Source: Gammaproteobacteria bacterium
GTDB taxonomy: Bacteria > Pseudomonadota > Gammaproteobacteria > Burkholderiales > Thiobacillaceae
Length of the DNA stretch: 33,292 nucleotides
Direction of reading: 5' to 3'
Assembly (NCBI GenBank): GCA_018820765.1
Contig: JAHJNN010000010.1
Span: 78,183 to 111,474 of the forward strand
Within the stretch, counting starts at the first letter, position 1, and the number at the start of each line of letters is the position of its first letter. The notes beneath the pieces are model-generated. The model made no database searches. It was given only the letters and a program-made list of their open reading frames with translations, and was not told where the DNA came from. Positions 1 through 12,296 of this stretch are shown in pieces. The translations under genes were made by a program, and so were the position numbers.

Positions 1-214
1 GCGCGAAGCGCGTGTCGTCCGGGTGCAGCTCGAAGCCGACGCCCAGGAGACCGCGCGCGCCATGCGAGGCCTGCGGGCGGATCACGTCGTTGGCCAGCGG
101 CGGCAGGCCATGGCGCGCGCGCTGCAGGTTGAGTGCGTAGCCGAGGTCGGGTGCGGTGTCGACCAGGGTGCCGTCGAGATCGAACAGTACTGCCTTGATG
201 CCATCGAGCTTCAT
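1..214 (-). CDS. gph: Phosphoglycolate phosphatase (HAD family), partial at the 3' end
   Basis: Only the first 71 codons are in the window; the gene runs off base 1. The protein starts at the ATG complementary to 212-214 with MKLDGIKAVLFDLDGTLVDT. This contains the HAD motif I (DxDGT), whose first Asp is the phosphoryl-accepting nucleophile, followed by the APDL segment typical of Gph. Gph removes phosphate from 2-phosphoglycolate, a product of Rubisco oxygenation or of DNA 3'-end repair. It is the last visible gene of a minus-strand operon mtaD-ubiG-gph, only 4 bases after the ubiG stop. A ubiG-gph pair is common in Proteobacteria. HAD substrate specificity cannot be proven from the N-terminus, so the call rests on family resemblance plus context. 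Confidence 0.85.
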   Translation of the reverse strand, partial: MKLDGIKAVLFDLDGTLVDTAPDLGYALNLQRARHGLPPLANDVIRPQASHGARGLLGVGFELHPDDTRFA

Positions 215-218
215 GGCC

Positions 219-917
219 TTATTCCCCACGTTGCGTCGCCATCAGGTAATTGACGTCGGTGTCGGCTTCGAGCCGGTAGACCTTGGTCAAGGGGTTGTAG
301 GTCATGCCGATCAGCTCCTGGGTGTCGAGCCCGGCTTCGCGCGCCATGCGGGCGAGCTCGGCGGGCTGGATGAATTTGGCGTAGTCGTGGGTGCCGCGCG
401 GCAAGAGCTTGAGCAGGTATTCGGCGCCGATGACGGCGAAGAGGTAGCTCTTGGCGTTGCGGTTGAGCGTCGAGAAAAACACCCAGCCGCCCGGCTTGAC
501 CAGGCGCGCACAGGCGGCGACGACCGAGGCCGGATCGGGCACGTGTTCGAGCATTTCCATGCAGGTGACGATGTCGAATTCGCCGGCGTGCTGCGCGGCG
601 TAGTCCTCGGCCGAGATCAACTGGTAGTCGACGCTGCGTCCCGATTCATAGAGATGCAATTTGGCGACCTTGAGCGCCTTCTCCGACAGGTCGATGCCGC
701 TGACCATGGCGCCGGCGCCCGCCATCGCCTCGGCCAGGATGCCGCCGCCGCAGCCGACGTCGAGCACCTTCCTGCCGGCGAGCGGCGCCTGTTTGTCGAT
801 CCACTTCAGGCGCAGCGGGTTGATTTCGTGCAGCGGCTTGAATTCGGAATTCGGGTCCCACCAGCGGTGGGCGAGTTCGGAAAACTTGGCAATTTCGGCA
901 GCATCAACGTTGCTCAT
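219..917 (-). CDS. ubiG: Bifunctional ubiquinone O-methyltransferase UbiG
   Basis: This 232-residue protein is the usual UbiG length. It opens with the family segment [20 protein letters not shown]. The SAM-binding motif [11 protein letters not shown] is at residues 51-60, and the acidic GIDLS motif that grips the SAM ribose follows. UbiG carries out both O-methylations of ubiquinone biosynthesis at the inner face of the cytoplasmic membrane. Its ATG lies 2 bases after the stop of the upstream deaminase gene, so the two are almost certainly co-transcribed. The pairing makes sense because methylation yields S-adenosylhomocysteine, a substrate of MtaD-type deaminases. No missing residues or frameshift are seen. 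Confidence 0.95.
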   Translation of the reverse strand: MSNVDAAEIAKFSELAHRWWDPNSEFKPLHEINPLRLKWIDKQAPLAGRKVLDVGCGGGILAEAMAGAGAMVSGIDLSEKALKVAKLHLYESGRSVDYQLISAEDYAAQHAGEFDIVTCMEMLEHVPDPASVVAACARLVKPGGWVFFSTLNRNAKSYLFAVIGAEYLLKLLPRGTHDYAKFIQPAELARMAREAGLDTQELIGMTYNPLTKVYRLEADTDVNYLMATQRGE

Positions 918-919
918 GG

Positions 920-2299
920 CTATCCTTGTGCAGTGAGTTTGGCGCGCCAGTAGGCGGCGCGGGCGGCCAGGTCGTCGGGTTCCAGATCGACCAGACGGCG
1001 GTCATTCAGTTTCAGCTTGCCGTCGACCCAGACGTGGGTGACGTGTTCGCGTCCGGCAACGTAAACCAGGTGCGAGACGGGGTCAAACACCGGCTGGCTC
1101 GACAGGGCATGCAGGTCGACCGCAACCAGATCGGCCCGCTTGCCGGGAACGATGCTGCCGATGCGGTCGTCGAGGTTGAGTGCGCGCGCGGCGCCCAGCG
1201 TGGCCGCCCTGAGCGCGGCGGCGGCCGGCAGGACGGCGGCATTGCCGCTGGCGCCCTTGGCGAGCAGGGCGGCCAGGCGCATCTCGGCGAACAGGTCGAG
1301 CCGGTTATTGCTGGCGGCGCCGTCGGTGCCGAAGCCGACATTGACGCCTGCCGCAGCGAATTGGGCCATGGGTGCGATGCCGGAGGCGAGTTTCAGGTTG
1401 GAACTCGGGCAGTGCGCCACGTGGCAGCCGTGCTGCGCCAGCAGTTCGATCTCGGCATCGTTGACATGCACGGCATGAACGCCGATGAAATTCGGCCCGA
1501 GCAAGCCCAGACGCGCCAGCCGTTCCAGCGGACGGACGCCGTATTGCGTCAGGCTGTCGCGGATTTCGTCGGCGGTTTCGTGGATGTGGGTGTGGATGGG
1601 CAGGCCAAGCTGCTCGGCCAGGGTGTTGATGCGGTCGAAGGTGGCGTCGGCGATGGTGTAGGGCGCGTGCGGCGCGAAGGCGAAGGCGAGCAGCGGCTCG
1701 TCCTTCAGTTCGTCGCGCAGGGCAAGCCCCTTGGCCAGATAGTCGTCGGCGTCGACCGCATAGGCGCTGGGGAATTCCAGCACGATCATGCCCAGCGTGG
1801 CGCGCATGCCGGCCTGAAGATAAGCCTCGCCGGCCGCCTGCGGGAAGAAATACATGTCGTTGCAGGCGGTGATGCCGCCCGAGAGCATTTCGGCGGCGGC
1901 GAGCAGGGTGCCGTCGCGGACGAAGGCCTCGGACACGTGTTGTTTCTCGGCGGGCCAGATGCGCTGGTTGAGCCAGTCCATCAGTGGCAGATCGTCGGCC
2001 AGGCCGCGAAACAGCGACATCGCGGCGTGGCCGTGCAGGTTGACCAGGCCCGGGATCAGCGCATGGCCGGGCAGGGCGAGCGTCTGCACGGCAGCGTAGC
2101 GGGCCTGGGCGGCGTCGGCGGGCAGCACGTCGAGGATCCGCCCGTCCTGCACGACCACGGCATGGTCGGCCAATGCACCACAAGGGTACTCCGATCCGCT
2201 ACGAGACAAAGAACCGGCTCGTGCGGAATCGTATGCCCCGGCGGGTTCGACAGGCACCACCCATTGCGGCAGGAGAAGGAGATCGGCGGGGGCTTTCAT
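920..2299 (-). CDS. mtaD: 5-methylthioadenosine/S-adenosylhomocysteine deaminase (TRZ/ATZ amidohydrolase family)
   Basis: This 459-residue amidohydrolase has the metal-site motifs of the ATZ/TRZ group: [15 protein letters not shown] (first two His), HTHIHET, GVHAVHV and [10 protein letters not shown] (metal Asp). Family members deaminate S-adenosylhomocysteine and methylthioadenosine, although some act on other purines or guanine. I chose the ATG at 2299 ([13 protein letters not shown]) over an in-frame GTG at 2317 because family members begin close to this point and neither start has a good ribosome site. Residues 22-42 (bases 2174-2236) look foreign: a Ser/Gly/Ala-rich stretch encoded by a DNA palindrome, inserted in frame between two conserved N-terminal strands. 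It lies in the small beta-domain, away from the metal ligands, so the enzyme may still work. The gene heads the mtaD-ubiG-gph operon. Confidence 0.85.
   Translation of the reverse strand: MKAPADLLLLPQWVVPVEPAGAYDSARAGSLSRSGSEYPCGALADHAVVVQDGRILDVLPADAAQARYAAVQTLALPGHALIPGLVNLHGHAAMSLFRGLADDLPLMDWLNQRIWPAEKQHVSEAFVRDGTLLAAAEMLSGGITACNDMYFFPQAAGEAYLQAGMRATLGMIVLEFPSAYAVDADDYLAKGLALRDELKDEPLLAFAFAPHAPYTIADATFDRINTLAEQLGLPIHTHIHETADEIRDSLTQYGVRPLERLARLGLLGPNFIGVHAVHVNDAEIELLAQHGCHVAHCPSSNLKLASGIAPMAQFAAAGVNVGFGTDGAASNNRLDLFAEMRLAALLAKGASGNAAVLPAAAALRAATLGAARALNLDDRIGSIVPGKRADLVAVDLHALSSQPVFDPVSHLVYVAGREHVTHVWVDGKLKLNDRRLVDLEPDDLAARAAYWRAKLTAQG
2174..2236. repeat. Palindrome-containing small insertion inside mtaD
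   Basis: Arms at 2192-2205 (cgatccgctacgag) and 2218-2231 (ctcgtgcggaatcg) are reverse complements apart from one bulged base on each side. A 12-base loop separates them. The surrounding 63 bases translate in frame to 21 residues that do not look like the MtaD family at this point. The arrangement resembles REP/RPE-type palindromic elements that insert in coding sequence. Exact ends are inferred from where family-like sequence resumes. No second copy was noticed in the window. Confidence 0.5.
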
Positions 2300-2380
2300 G
2301 GTGGCGTGGATTCTCACCGTTTACGAATAAATTGGCAAAGGCGGCCGCGGTTTGGCAAAGTCTGGCGCGGCGGCCGGCCA

Positions 2381-2389
2381 TGCTAAAAT
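2381..2389 (+). promoter_or_regulatory. Extended -10 promoter of gyrA
   Basis: TGC-TAAAAT is an extended -10 element about 36 bases before the gyrA ATG. No good -35 box lies 16-18 bases upstream, which fits a TGn-dependent promoter. The same TG(N)TAAAAT pattern occurs before prfC. The gyrA ribosome site (around 2413-2421) is weak. Confidence 0.5.
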
Positions 2390-2424
2390 CGCGGGCTTTA
2401 AAGCCTGAACAATAAAAGCCGGTT

Positions 2425-4974
<2,550 letters not shown>

Positions 4975-4988
4975 GGGAGATAGTAGGC

Positions 4989-6068
4989 ATGACCATTTAC
5001 AACTTCAGCGCCGGCCCGGCCGTGCTACCCAGGGACGTGTTGCTGCAGGTGCAGGCCGAACTGGTCGACTGGCACGGCAGCGGCATGTCGGTGATGGAAA
5101 TGAGCCACCGCGGCAAGGAATTCATGGGCATCGCCGCCGAGGCCGAAGCCGACCTGCGCGAGCTGATGGCCATTCCGGCCAACTACAAGGTGCTGTTCCT
5201 GCAGGGCGGCGCGTCCAGCCAGTTCGCCATGGTGCCGATGAACCTCTTGCGCGGCAAAGCCAGCGCCGATTACCTCAACACCGGCGAGTGGTCGAAGAAG
5301 GCCATCAAGGAAGCCAAGAAATACGGCGCGGTGAACGTGGTGGCGACGAGCGAAGACAAGAACTTCAGCTACGCGCCGACGCAGGACCAGTGGAAGCTCG
5401 ATCCCAATGCCGCTTACGTCCACTACACGCCGAACGAAACCATCGGCGGCGTGGAAATGTTCTGGACCCCCGACACCGGCAGCGCGCCGCTGGTGGCCGA
5501 CATGTCGTCGACCATCCTGTCGCGTCCGATCGACGTGTCGAAATTCGGTGTGATCTATGCCGGCGCGCAGAAGAATATCGGTCCGGCCGGACTCACCATC
5601 GTCATCGTGCGCGACGACCTGATCGGCCAGACCGTGCCCGGCACGCCGACCATGTTCGACTACAAGATCCACGCCGACAATGACTCGATGTACAACACGC
5701 CGGCCACCTTCTCCATGTACACGGCCGGGCTGGTGTTCAAGTGGCTGAAGGTGCGCGGCGGCCTCGCGGCGATGGAAAAGACCAACCGCGAGAAAGCCGC
5801 TCTGCTGTACGACGCGCTCGACGCGACCGATTTCTACAACTCGCCGGTGGCGAAGGACAACCGCTCGCTGATGAACGTGCCCTTCACCCTGAAGGACGCC
5901 GCGCTCGACGAGGCCTTCCTCAAGGCTGCCAAGGAACGCGGCCTGATCCAGCTGAAGGGCCACCGCTCGGTCGGCGGCATGCGGGCCTCGATCTACAACG
6001 CCATGCCGGTCGAGGGCGTGCGCGCCCTGGTCGATTGCATGCGCGATTTCGAGAAAAGCCATGGCTGA
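4989..6068 (+). CDS. serC: Phosphoserine aminotransferase
   Basis: This 359-residue class-V aminotransferase converts 3-phosphohydroxypyruvate and glutamate to phosphoserine. It also acts in pyridoxal phosphate biosynthesis in many bacteria. The PLP lysine is K195 in [12 protein letters not shown]. The N-terminus [14 protein letters not shown] is typical. A purine-rich ribosome site (agggaga, 4973-4979) precedes the ATG. The 3' end overlaps the next gene by 8 bases, so the two are probably translationally coupled. Together with that dehydrogenase it supplies the first two steps of serine synthesis. Confidence 0.97.
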   Translation: MTIYNFSAGPAVLPRDVLLQVQAELVDWHGSGMSVMEMSHRGKEFMGIAAEAEADLRELMAIPANYKVLFLQGGASSQFAMVPMNLLRGKASADYLNTGEWSKKAIKEAKKYGAVNVVATSEDKNFSYAPTQDQWKLDPNAAYVHYTPNETIGGVEMFWTPDTGSAPLVADMSSTILSRPIDVSKFGVIYAGAQKNIGPAGLTIVIVRDDLIGQTVPGTPTMFDYKIHADNDSMYNTPATFSMYTAGLVFKWLKVRGGLAAMEKTNREKAALLYDALDATDFYNSPVAKDNRSLMNVPFTLKDAALDEAFLKAAKERGLIQLKGHRSVGGMRASIYNAMPVEGVRALVDCMRDFEKSHG

Positions 6069-7239
6069 GCCGCGCAAGATCCTCACCCTCAACGCCATTT
6101 CCGCACGCGGACTGGCGCGCCTGCCCGAGCACTACATCGTCGGCGGCGACATTGTCGATCCCGACGGCATCCTGGTGCGCTCGGCCAACATGCACGACAT
6201 GGACATCCCGGCATCGGTGCAGGCGATCGCCCGCGCCGGCGCTGGCACCAACAACATCCCGGTGAAGAAGCTGTCCGAGCGGGGTATCCCGGTGTTCAAC
6301 GCGCCGGGCGCCAATGCGAATGCGGTGAAGGAACTGGTCATTGCGGGCATGCTGCTGGGCGCGCGCAACATCGTTCCCGCGATCAAGTTCGTCGAGGGCC
6401 TCGCAGGCTCCGATGAGGAGATGCACAAGGCGACCGAAGCCGGCAAGAAGCAGTTTGCCGGCATGGAACTGCCGGGACGCACGCTGGCGGTGATCGGCCT
6501 CGGTGCCATCGGCTCCTATATCGCCGAAGCCGCGATCAAGCTCGGCATGAACGTCGTCGGCTTCGACCCCGCGATCACGGTGGATGCCGCATGGCGTCTG
6601 CCGTCGCAGGTCAAGCGTGCCGAGAACGTCGAAGACGCGCTGCGCATGGCGGACTTCGTCACCCTGCACGTGCCGCTGATCGATGCCACCCGCAACCTCA
6701 TCAACGCCCAGCGCATCGGCGCGATGCGTCCCGATGCGGTGCTCCTGAATTTCGCGCGCGAAGGCGTGGTCGACAACGCCGCCGTGATCGAGGCGCTCGA
6801 CGCCAACAAGCTGCAGGCCTACATCTGCGACTTCCCGGCGAACGCGCTGAAGGGCCACGTCAAAGTGGTGGCGCTGCCGCACCTGGGCGCCTCCACCGAG
6901 GAAGCCGAGGAGAACTGCGCGGTGATGGTGGCCGAGCAGCTTGCCGACTATCTGGAAAACGGCAACATCCTCAACTCGGTCAACTTCCCCAACGTCAGCA
7001 TGCCGCGCGAATCCGCATACCGCATTGCGATCGCCAACGCCAACGTGCCCAACATGGTGGGACAGATTTCGTCGGTGCTGGCCGCCGCCGGGCTCAACAT
7101 CCACAACATGGTCAACAAGTCCAAGGGCGACATGGCCTACACGCTGGTCGACGTCGACAGCGCCGTGACGGCTGCGGTGCGTCAGCAAATCGCCGCCATC
7201 GCCGGCGTGCTCGTCGTGCGCTATCTGCCTGCCGCCTGA
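6061..7239 (+). CDS. serA: D-3-phosphoglycerate dehydrogenase, ACT-domain type
   Basis: This 392-residue D-2-hydroxyacid dehydrogenase has the NAD-binding GLGAIGS loop at residues 146-152. It has the substrate-binding segment [11 protein letters not shown] with the catalytic-pair Arg and the later [15 protein letters not shown] carrying the catalytic His. A C-terminal ACT domain (about 320-390, starting [12 protein letters not shown]) suggests feedback control by serine. The length fits the shorter SerA class that lacks the intervening domain. The start overlaps serC by 8 bases. It catalyses the step just before SerC, which strongly supports the phosphoglycerate substrate. In many betaproteobacterial versions of this cluster, as I recall, serC is followed directly by pheA, so the serA gene here may be a lineage-specific addition. 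Confidence 0.9.
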   Translation: MAEPRKILTLNAISARGLARLPEHYIVGGDIVDPDGILVRSANMHDMDIPASVQAIARAGAGTNNIPVKKLSERGIPVFNAPGANANAVKELVIAGMLLGARNIVPAIKFVEGLAGSDEEMHKATEAGKKQFAGMELPGRTLAVIGLGAIGSYIAEAAIKLGMNVVGFDPAITVDAAWRLPSQVKRAENVEDALRMADFVTLHVPLIDATRNLINAQRIGAMRPDAVLLNFAREGVVDNAAVIEALDANKLQAYICDFPANALKGHVKVVALPHLGASTEEAEENCAVMVAEQLADYLENGNILNSVNFPNVSMPRESAYRIAIANANVPNMVGQISSVLAAAGLNIHNMVNKSKGDMAYTLVDVDSAVTAAVRQQIAAIAGVLVVRYLPAA

Positions 7240-7242
7240 CAG

Positions 7243-8310
7243 ATGAGCGAGGAATTGAAGGCGCTGCGCGCGCGCATCGACGGCATCGACGATGCCATCC
7301 TGCAGCTGCTGTCGGAACGCGCCGGCATTGCCCAGCAGGTGGGGCGCGCCAAGAATGGCGAAAAAATCTACCGCCCCGAGCGCGAGGCGCAGATTGTGCG
7401 GCGCCTGCGCGAAGCCAATCCCGGCCCGCTGTCGGGCGACACCATCGAGCGCCTGATCCGCGAAATCATGTCGGCCTGCCGCGCCGTGGAAGAGACCACC
7501 CACGTGGTCTATCTCGGCCCCGCCGGCACCTTCAGCCAGCAGGCGGTACTCAAGCATTTCGGCCATGAGGTCGACGCCCAGGCGGAGACCGACATCGACG
7601 CCTGCTTCCAGGCGGTGGAAACGGGACGCGCCGAGTTTGCGGTGGTGCCGGTCGAGAACTCGACCGAGGGCGCGATCGGCCGTACGCTCGATCTCATCGT
7701 CGCCAGCTCCCTGAAAATCTGCGGCGAAGTGATGCTGCCGATCCACCAGATGCTGATGCGCAAGCACAGCGGCCTCGCTGGCATTCAGCGGGTGTACGGT
7801 CATGCGCAATCGCTCGCCCAGTGCCAGCAGTGGCTGAGCCGCCACCTGCCCAATGCCGAACGCATCAGCGTGGTCAGCAACAGCGAAGGGGCGCGCCGTG
7901 CCGCGGCCGAGCCCGACGCCGCCACGCTGGGCAGCGAGACGGCCGCCGGCTTGTATGGCCTGGTCGTGGTGGAAGCGCGCGTCGAGGACGAAGCCACCAA
8001 CACCACGCGTTTCCTGGTGCTGGGGCAAACCGACGCGGCGCCGTCCGGACGCGACAAGACCTCGCTGGTGATGGGCGCGCAAAACCAGCCGGGCGCCGTG
8101 GTCAAGTTGTTGCAGCCGCTCGCCGATGCCGGCATTTCCATGAGCAAGCTCGAATCGCGCCCGTCGCGTTCGTCCAATTGGGAATACCTGTTTTTCGTCG
8201 TCTGCGAAGGCCACCGCGAGGACGCCAAACTGGCCGCTGCGCTGGCCGAAATCAAGGCGCGCGCCGCCTTCCTCAAAATTCTCGGTTCTTATCCCGCCGC
8301 CACGTCATGA
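7243..8310 (+). CDS. pheA: Bifunctional chorismate mutase/prephenate dehydratase (P-protein)
   Basis: The protein has 355 residues. An AroQ-type helical chorismate mutase occupies about residues 1-85 (LRARIDGIDDAILQLLSERA). Prephenate dehydratase follows, from VVYLGPAGTFSQQAV to about 265, including the conserved NTTRFLVLG active-site Thr. The C-terminus is an ACT regulatory domain with the ESRPSRSSNWEYLFFV motif that binds phenylalanine. It takes chorismate to phenylpyruvate and is expected to be inhibited by phenylalanine. It starts 3 bases after the serA stop and overlaps hisC by an ATGA junction. All core motifs are present. Confidence 0.96.
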   Translation: MSEELKALRARIDGIDDAILQLLSERAGIAQQVGRAKNGEKIYRPEREAQIVRRLREANPGPLSGDTIERLIREIMSACRAVEETTHVVYLGPAGTFSQQAVLKHFGHEVDAQAETDIDACFQAVETGRAEFAVVPVENSTEGAIGRTLDLIVASSLKICGEVMLPIHQMLMRKHSGLAGIQRVYGHAQSLAQCQQWLSRHLPNAERISVVSNSEGARRAAAEPDAATLGSETAAGLYGLVVVEARVEDEATNTTRFLVLGQTDAAPSGRDKTSLVMGAQNQPGAVVKLLQPLADAGISMSKLESRPSRSSNWEYLFFVVCEGHREDAKLAAALAEIKARAAFLKILGSYPAATS

Positions 8311-9410
8311 GCTGTTGTGACTGTATTGGCCTGGCGCCGCCGAACGTGCGTGCGATTGCCCCGTACCAGCCCGGCAAGCCGATCTCCGAACTCGCGCGCG
8401 AGCTGAGTCTTGCCGAAGCCGATATCGTCAAACTGGCGTCCAACGAAAACCCGCTCGGCCCCAGTCCGCGGGCGCTGGCCGCAGCACAGGACGCGCTCTA
8501 TGACATGGCGCTGTATCCCGACGGCGCGGGCTTCGCGCTGAAGGCGAAGCTGTCGGAAAAACTTGGCGTCGCGGCGAACCAGATCGTGCTGGGAAACGGT
8601 TCCAACGACGTGCTGGACATGGCGGCGCGCGCCTTCCTGGCGCCGGGCGCCTCGTCCGTGTATGCGCAGCACGCCTTTGCGGTGTATCCGATCGCCACCC
8701 AGACCGTGGGCGCGCAGGGCATTGCGGTGGCGGCGAAACATTACGGTCACGATCTCGCCGCGATGCGTGCCGCGATCCGCGACGACACCCGCGTGCTGTG
8801 GATCGCCAACCCCAACAACCCGACCGGCACCTTCCTGCCGTGGACGGAGATCGAGGCTTTCCTCGACACCGTGCCGCGCGAGGTTCTGGTGGTGCTGGAC
8901 GAGGCCTACGGCGAATACCTCCCCACCGACGACCGCTGCGACACCCTCGCGTGGATCGAGCGTTTCCCCAATCTGCTGATCAGCCGCACCTTCTCCAAGG
9001 CCTATGGCCTGGCCGGCCTGCGCGTCGGCTACGGAGTCGGGCATCCCGACGTCATCGATCTCTTGAACCGGGTGCGCCATCCCTTCAACGTCAGCGCGCC
9101 TGCGCTCGCCGCCGCCGAGGCGGCGCTCGACGACGTCGAATTCCTCCTGCGCAGCTACGCGCTCAACAGCGCCGGCATGGCGCAGCTGGTCGCGGGGCTG
9201 GCCGAATTGAAGCTTGAAACCGTGCCGTCGAAGGGCAATTTTCTGCTGGCGAAAGTCGGCGACGCCGCGCGCATCAATACCGAATTGCTGAAGCGCGGCG
9301 TCATCGTGCGCCCGGTCGCCAATTACGGCCTGCCCGAATTCCTGCGCGTATCGGTCGGGCTGGCCGGGCAGAACGCGCGTTTCCTCGACGCGCTGAGAGC
9401 CTGCCTGTGA
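8307..9410 (+). CDS. hisC: Histidinol-phosphate aminotransferase (aromatic aminotransferase-like HisC)
   Basis: The ATG at 8307 overlaps the pheA stop (ATGA), giving 367 residues. It is a fold-type-I aminotransferase with VKLASNENPLGPSP, the NPNNPTG segment, LDEAYGEY and PLP lysine K231 in SRTFSKAYGLAGLRVGYG. Lying between pheA and tyrA, this HisC copy probably transaminates phenylpyruvate or arogenate-pathway intermediates as well as, or instead of, imidazole acetol phosphate. That role is inferred from context. The N-terminal MSCCDC is rich in cysteine. The same upstream frame is open for 162 codons inside pheA, but that part is antisense-like filler, not HisC sequence. Confidence 0.93.
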   Translation: MSCCDCIGLAPPNVRAIAPYQPGKPISELARELSLAEADIVKLASNENPLGPSPRALAAAQDALYDMALYPDGAGFALKAKLSEKLGVAANQIVLGNGSNDVLDMAARAFLAPGASSVYAQHAFAVYPIATQTVGAQGIAVAAKHYGHDLAAMRAAIRDDTRVLWIANPNNPTGTFLPWTEIEAFLDTVPREVLVVLDEAYGEYLPTDDRCDTLAWIERFPNLLISRTFSKAYGLAGLRVGYGVGHPDVIDLLNRVRHPFNVSAPALAAAEAALDDVEFLLRSYALNSAGMAQLVAGLAELKLETVPSKGNFLLAKVGDAARINTELLKRGVIVRPVANYGLPEFLRVSVGLAGQNARFLDALRACL

Positions 9411-10270
9411 TCGTCGAAAAACTCGCCATCGTCGGCACCGGCCTGATCGGTGGGTCCTTTTCATTGGCCTTGAAACAGGCGGGTGCGGTGCGCGAGGTGC
9501 TGGGCGTGGGACGCAATCCGGCGAGCCTGGATGCCGCGCTTGAACGCGGCCTGATCGACCGCGCCGCCGACTGGGCGCAAGCCGGGCAGGCCGACTGCAT
9601 TCTGTTGGCGCTGCCGGTGGGCGAGACCGCAGCCGTGCTGAAAAACCTGGCGCCGCATCTGAAGGCCGGCGCCATCGTCACCGACGCCGGCAGCACCAAG
9701 GTCAACGTCGTCGTGGCGGCCCGTGCGGCGCTCGGCGCGCGCATGGCCGATTTCGTGCCCGGCCACCCGATTGCCGGCTCCGAGCAGAGCGGACCCGGCG
9801 CTGCGCGCGCCGATCTCTACCAGGGCCGGAAAGTGGTGCTGACGCCGCAAGCCGACACCCGCGCCGATGCGATCGCCACCGTCACGGCGCTGTGGCAGGC
9901 GGCCGGGGCGCAGGTCGAGACGCTGGATGCTGCCCTGCACGACCGCGTGTTCGCAGCGGTGAGCCACCTGCCGCATCTGGCGGCGTTCGCGCTGGTGGAC
10001 GAGCTGGCGCAGCGTGCCGATGGCGATACCTTCTTCCGCTTTGCCGCCAGCGGATTCCGCGATTTCACCCGCATTGCCAGCAGCAGTCCGGAGATGTGGC
10101 GCGACATCGCGCTGGCGAACCGCGAAGCCGTGCTGGCCGAGCTGGACGCCTACGTCGCCGCGCTGCATGCGCTACGGAGTGCCGTGTCTGCCGAAGATGC
10201 AGAGGCCGTGCTGGCGATCTTCTCGCGCGCCCGCGAGGCGCGTAATCACTGGATACACAAGAAAACCTGA
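9407..10270 (+). CDS. tyrA: Prephenate (arogenate) dehydrogenase
   Basis: A GTG start at 9407 overlaps the hisC stop (GTGA), giving 287 residues. The Rossmann motif [11 protein letters not shown] is at residues 10-20. The active-site segment [13 protein letters not shown] contains the conserved His and Ser, and [11 protein letters not shown] follows. It oxidatively decarboxylates prephenate, or arogenate, towards tyrosine. No ACT domain is present, so feedback control by an ACT fold is absent. It is joined to aroA by a TGATG overlap. Cofactor preference (NAD or NADP) cannot be settled by eye. Confidence 0.95.
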   Translation: MIVEKLAIVGTGLIGGSFSLALKQAGAVREVLGVGRNPASLDAALERGLIDRAADWAQAGQADCILLALPVGETAAVLKNLAPHLKAGAIVTDAGSTKVNVVVAARAALGARMADFVPGHPIAGSEQSGPGAARADLYQGRKVVLTPQADTRADAIATVTALWQAAGAQVETLDAALHDRVFAAVSHLPHLAAFALVDELAQRADGDTFFRFAASGFRDFTRIASSSPEMWRDIALANREAVLAELDAYVAALHALRSAVSAEDAEAVLAIFSRAREARNHWIHKKT

Positions 10271-11574
10271 TGGAATTTCTCGATTTACCCGCCAGCACCG
10301 CCGCGCGCGGAACGGTGCGACTGCCGGGGTCCAAAAGCATTTCCAATCGCGTGCTGCTGCTGGCGGCGCTGGCGAAAGGCACGACCATCGTGCGTGCGCT
10401 GCTCGATTCCGACGACACCCGGGTGATGCTCGACGCCTTGCGCGCGCTGGGCGTGGGGGTGGTGCGGGTGAGCGATTCCGACGATTATGAAATTACTGGG
10501 GTGGGCGGCGCATTTCCGGTGGCTGGCTTTCCTGTAAAGCGGGCCGAACTGTTTCTGGGTAATGCCGGAACGGCGTTCCGTTCGCTCACCGCCGCGTGCG
10601 CCCTGTCGGGCGGCGAATACGTGCTGAAAGGCGTGGCGCGGATGCACGAGCGGCCGATCGGCGATCTGGTCGACGCCTTGCGGCGGCTGGGCGCGCGCAT
10701 CGACTATCTCGGACAGGAAGGCTTTCCGCCGCTGAAGATTCATCCCGCAGAGATTGCCGGCGACACCACCGAGGTGCGCGGCAACGTGTCGAGCCAGTTC
10801 CTCACCGGCCTGCTGATGGCGCTGCCGCTGCGGCAGCGCAACACCACAATCGAAGTCGTGGGCGAGCTGATTTCCAGGCCCTATATCGGCATCACGCTGG
10901 CGATGCTGCGCCGCTTTGGCGTGGACATCGCGCGCAACGGCTGGCAAAGCTTCGGCGTGCCGGCGGCGGCGCGCTACCAGAGCCCGGGCGAAATCTGGGT
11001 CGAAGGCGACGCCTCGTCGGCGTCGTATTTCCTCGCTGCGGGCGCGATCGGCGGCGGCCCGGTGCGGGTGCAGGGCGTGGGCCGCGACAGTGTACAGGGC
11101 GACGTGCGCTTTGCCGACGCATTGGCGCAGATGGGCGCGCAGATCGACATGGGCCCGAACTGGATCGAGGCCAGTGCGCCCCGGTCGGGCCGCCTGCAAG
11201 CGATCGACATTGACTGCAACGCCATCCCCGACGCCGCGATGACGCTGGCAGTGGCGGCGCTGTTCGCCGACGGCGTGACCACGCTGCGAAACATCGCCAG
11301 TTGGCGGGTGAAGGAAACCGACCGCATCGCGGCGATGGCGACCGAATTGCGCAAGGTCGGCGCGACGGTGGAAGAGGGCGCGGACTTCATCCGCATCACG
11401 CCGCCGGAACACCTCATCCCCAACGCCGTCATCGACACCTACGACGACCACCGCATGGCGATGTGTCTGTCGCTTGTTTCGCTCGGCGGCGTACCGGTCC
11501 GCATCAACGACCCGGCGTGCGTGAGCAAGACTTTTCCGACGTATTTCAAGGCATTTTCGAGCATTGCCCAATGA
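10270..11574 (+). CDS. aroA: 3-phosphoshikimate 1-carboxyvinyltransferase (EPSP synthase)
   Basis: This 434-residue EPSP synthase joins shikimate-3-phosphate with phosphoenolpyruvate, two steps before prephenate. The phosphoshikimate-binding [18 protein letters not shown] is near residues 18-35, with K22. The PEP-site loop [13 protein letters not shown] is at about 94-106. The catalytic [10 protein letters not shown] is near the C-terminus. The loop sequence is that of class I (glyphosate-sensitive type) enzymes. It starts on the last base of the tyrA stop and overlaps cmk by ATGA. A tyrA-aroA-cmk-rpsA order is widely conserved in Proteobacteria. Confidence 0.97.
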   Translation: MEFLDLPASTAARGTVRLPGSKSISNRVLLLAALAKGTTIVRALLDSDDTRVMLDALRALGVGVVRVSDSDDYEITGVGGAFPVAGFPVKRAELFLGNAGTAFRSLTAACALSGGEYVLKGVARMHERPIGDLVDALRRLGARIDYLGQEGFPPLKIHPAEIAGDTTEVRGNVSSQFLTGLLMALPLRQRNTTIEVVGELISRPYIGITLAMLRRFGVDIARNGWQSFGVPAAARYQSPGEIWVEGDASSASYFLAAGAIGGGPVRVQGVGRDSVQGDVRFADALAQMGAQIDMGPNWIEASAPRSGRLQAIDIDCNAIPDAAMTLAVAALFADGVTTLRNIASWRVKETDRIAAMATELRKVGATVEEGADFIRITPPEHLIPNAVIDTYDDHRMAMCLSLVSLGGVPVRINDPACVSKTFPTYFKAFSSIAQ

Positions 11575-12275
11575 ACGCCGCATCCCCCGCTCTCGACTCT
11601 CCGCTCTCCACTCTCCACTCTCCTGTCATTGCCATCGACGGTCCCTCGGCTTCCGGTAAAGGCACCGTGGCCGAGCGGGTGGCGACGGTGCTCGGCTTCC
11701 ATTTCCTCGACAGCGGTGCGCTCTACCGGCTGACCGCGCTGTCGGCGATGAAGCACGGCGTGGCGCTCGACGACGAAGCCGCTGTGGCGCAATTGGCGGC
11801 CACGCTGCCGGCCACCTTCCACGACGGCGCAGTGTGGCTGGCGGAAGAAAACGTGACCGACGCCATCCGCGCCGAAATAGTGGGCGAGGGCGCATCGAAA
11901 GTGGCGGCCTTGCCGGCGGTGCGGGCGGCCTTGCTCGACCGCCAGCGCGCCTATCGCCAGGCCCCCGGCCTGGTGGCCGACGGCCGCGACATGGGCACCG
12001 TGGTGTTCGCCGACGCCATGGCCAAGGTTTTCCTCACCGCCAGTGCCGAAGCGCGTGCCGAGCGGCGGTATAAGCAGTTGATCGAAAAGGGGAACTCTGC
12101 TAACCTCCCCGCCCTTGTTGCTGATATGCAGGCGCGCGATGCGCGCGACACGGCTCGCGCCGTGGCGCCGCTGAAACCCGCAGCCGATGCGCTGTTGCTC
12201 GATACGACCCACATGGATATCGAATCGGCGGTGCAGGCGGTGCTGTCGCACTATCAGCGCAAACAAGGCAATTGA
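11571..12275 (+). CDS. cmk: Cytidylate kinase
   Basis: This 234-residue (d)CMP kinase has the P-loop GPSASGKGT at residues 24-32. The substrate-binding LDSGALYRL and the [13 protein letters not shown] segment are also present. It phosphorylates CMP and dCMP. The ATG at 11571 overlaps the aroA stop. Family members usually begin 3-8 residues before the first strand [13 protein letters not shown], while here 18 residues precede it. Residues 6-17 are encoded by a five-unit heptamer repeat, so the N-terminus looks lengthened by repeat DNA. No downstream in-frame start before the P-loop is evident, so the extended form is kept. Confidence 0.95.
   Translation: MNAASPALDSPLSTLHSPVIAIDGPSASGKGTVAERVATVLGFHFLDSGALYRLTALSAMKHGVALDDEAAVAQLAATLPATFHDGAVWLAEENVTDAIRAEIVGEGASKVAALPAVRAALLDRQRAYRQAPGLVADGRDMGTVVFADAMAKVFLTASAEARAERRYKQLIEKGNSANLPALVADMQARDARDTARAVAPLKPAADALLLDTTHMDIESAVQAVLSHYQRKQGN
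11589..11623. repeat. Five-copy heptamer tandem repeat in the cmk N-terminus
   Basis: Five consecutive 7-base units are visible: gctctcg, actctcc, gctctcc, actctcc, actctcc. All fall inside the first 18 codons of cmk and translate to a Ser/Thr/Pro/Leu run. Because 7 is not a multiple of 3, gain or loss of one unit would shift the cmk frame. Heptamer arrays of this kind resemble short tandemly repeated repetitive (STRR) sequences. Confidence 0.75.
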
Positions 12276-12296
12276 ATGGCGTCATTCCCGTGTCAG

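Noticed and set aside
5920..8214. 764-codon open frame on the minus strand across serC, serA and pheA
   Set aside because: It spans three well-supported genes on the other strand and its translation has no recognisable domain.
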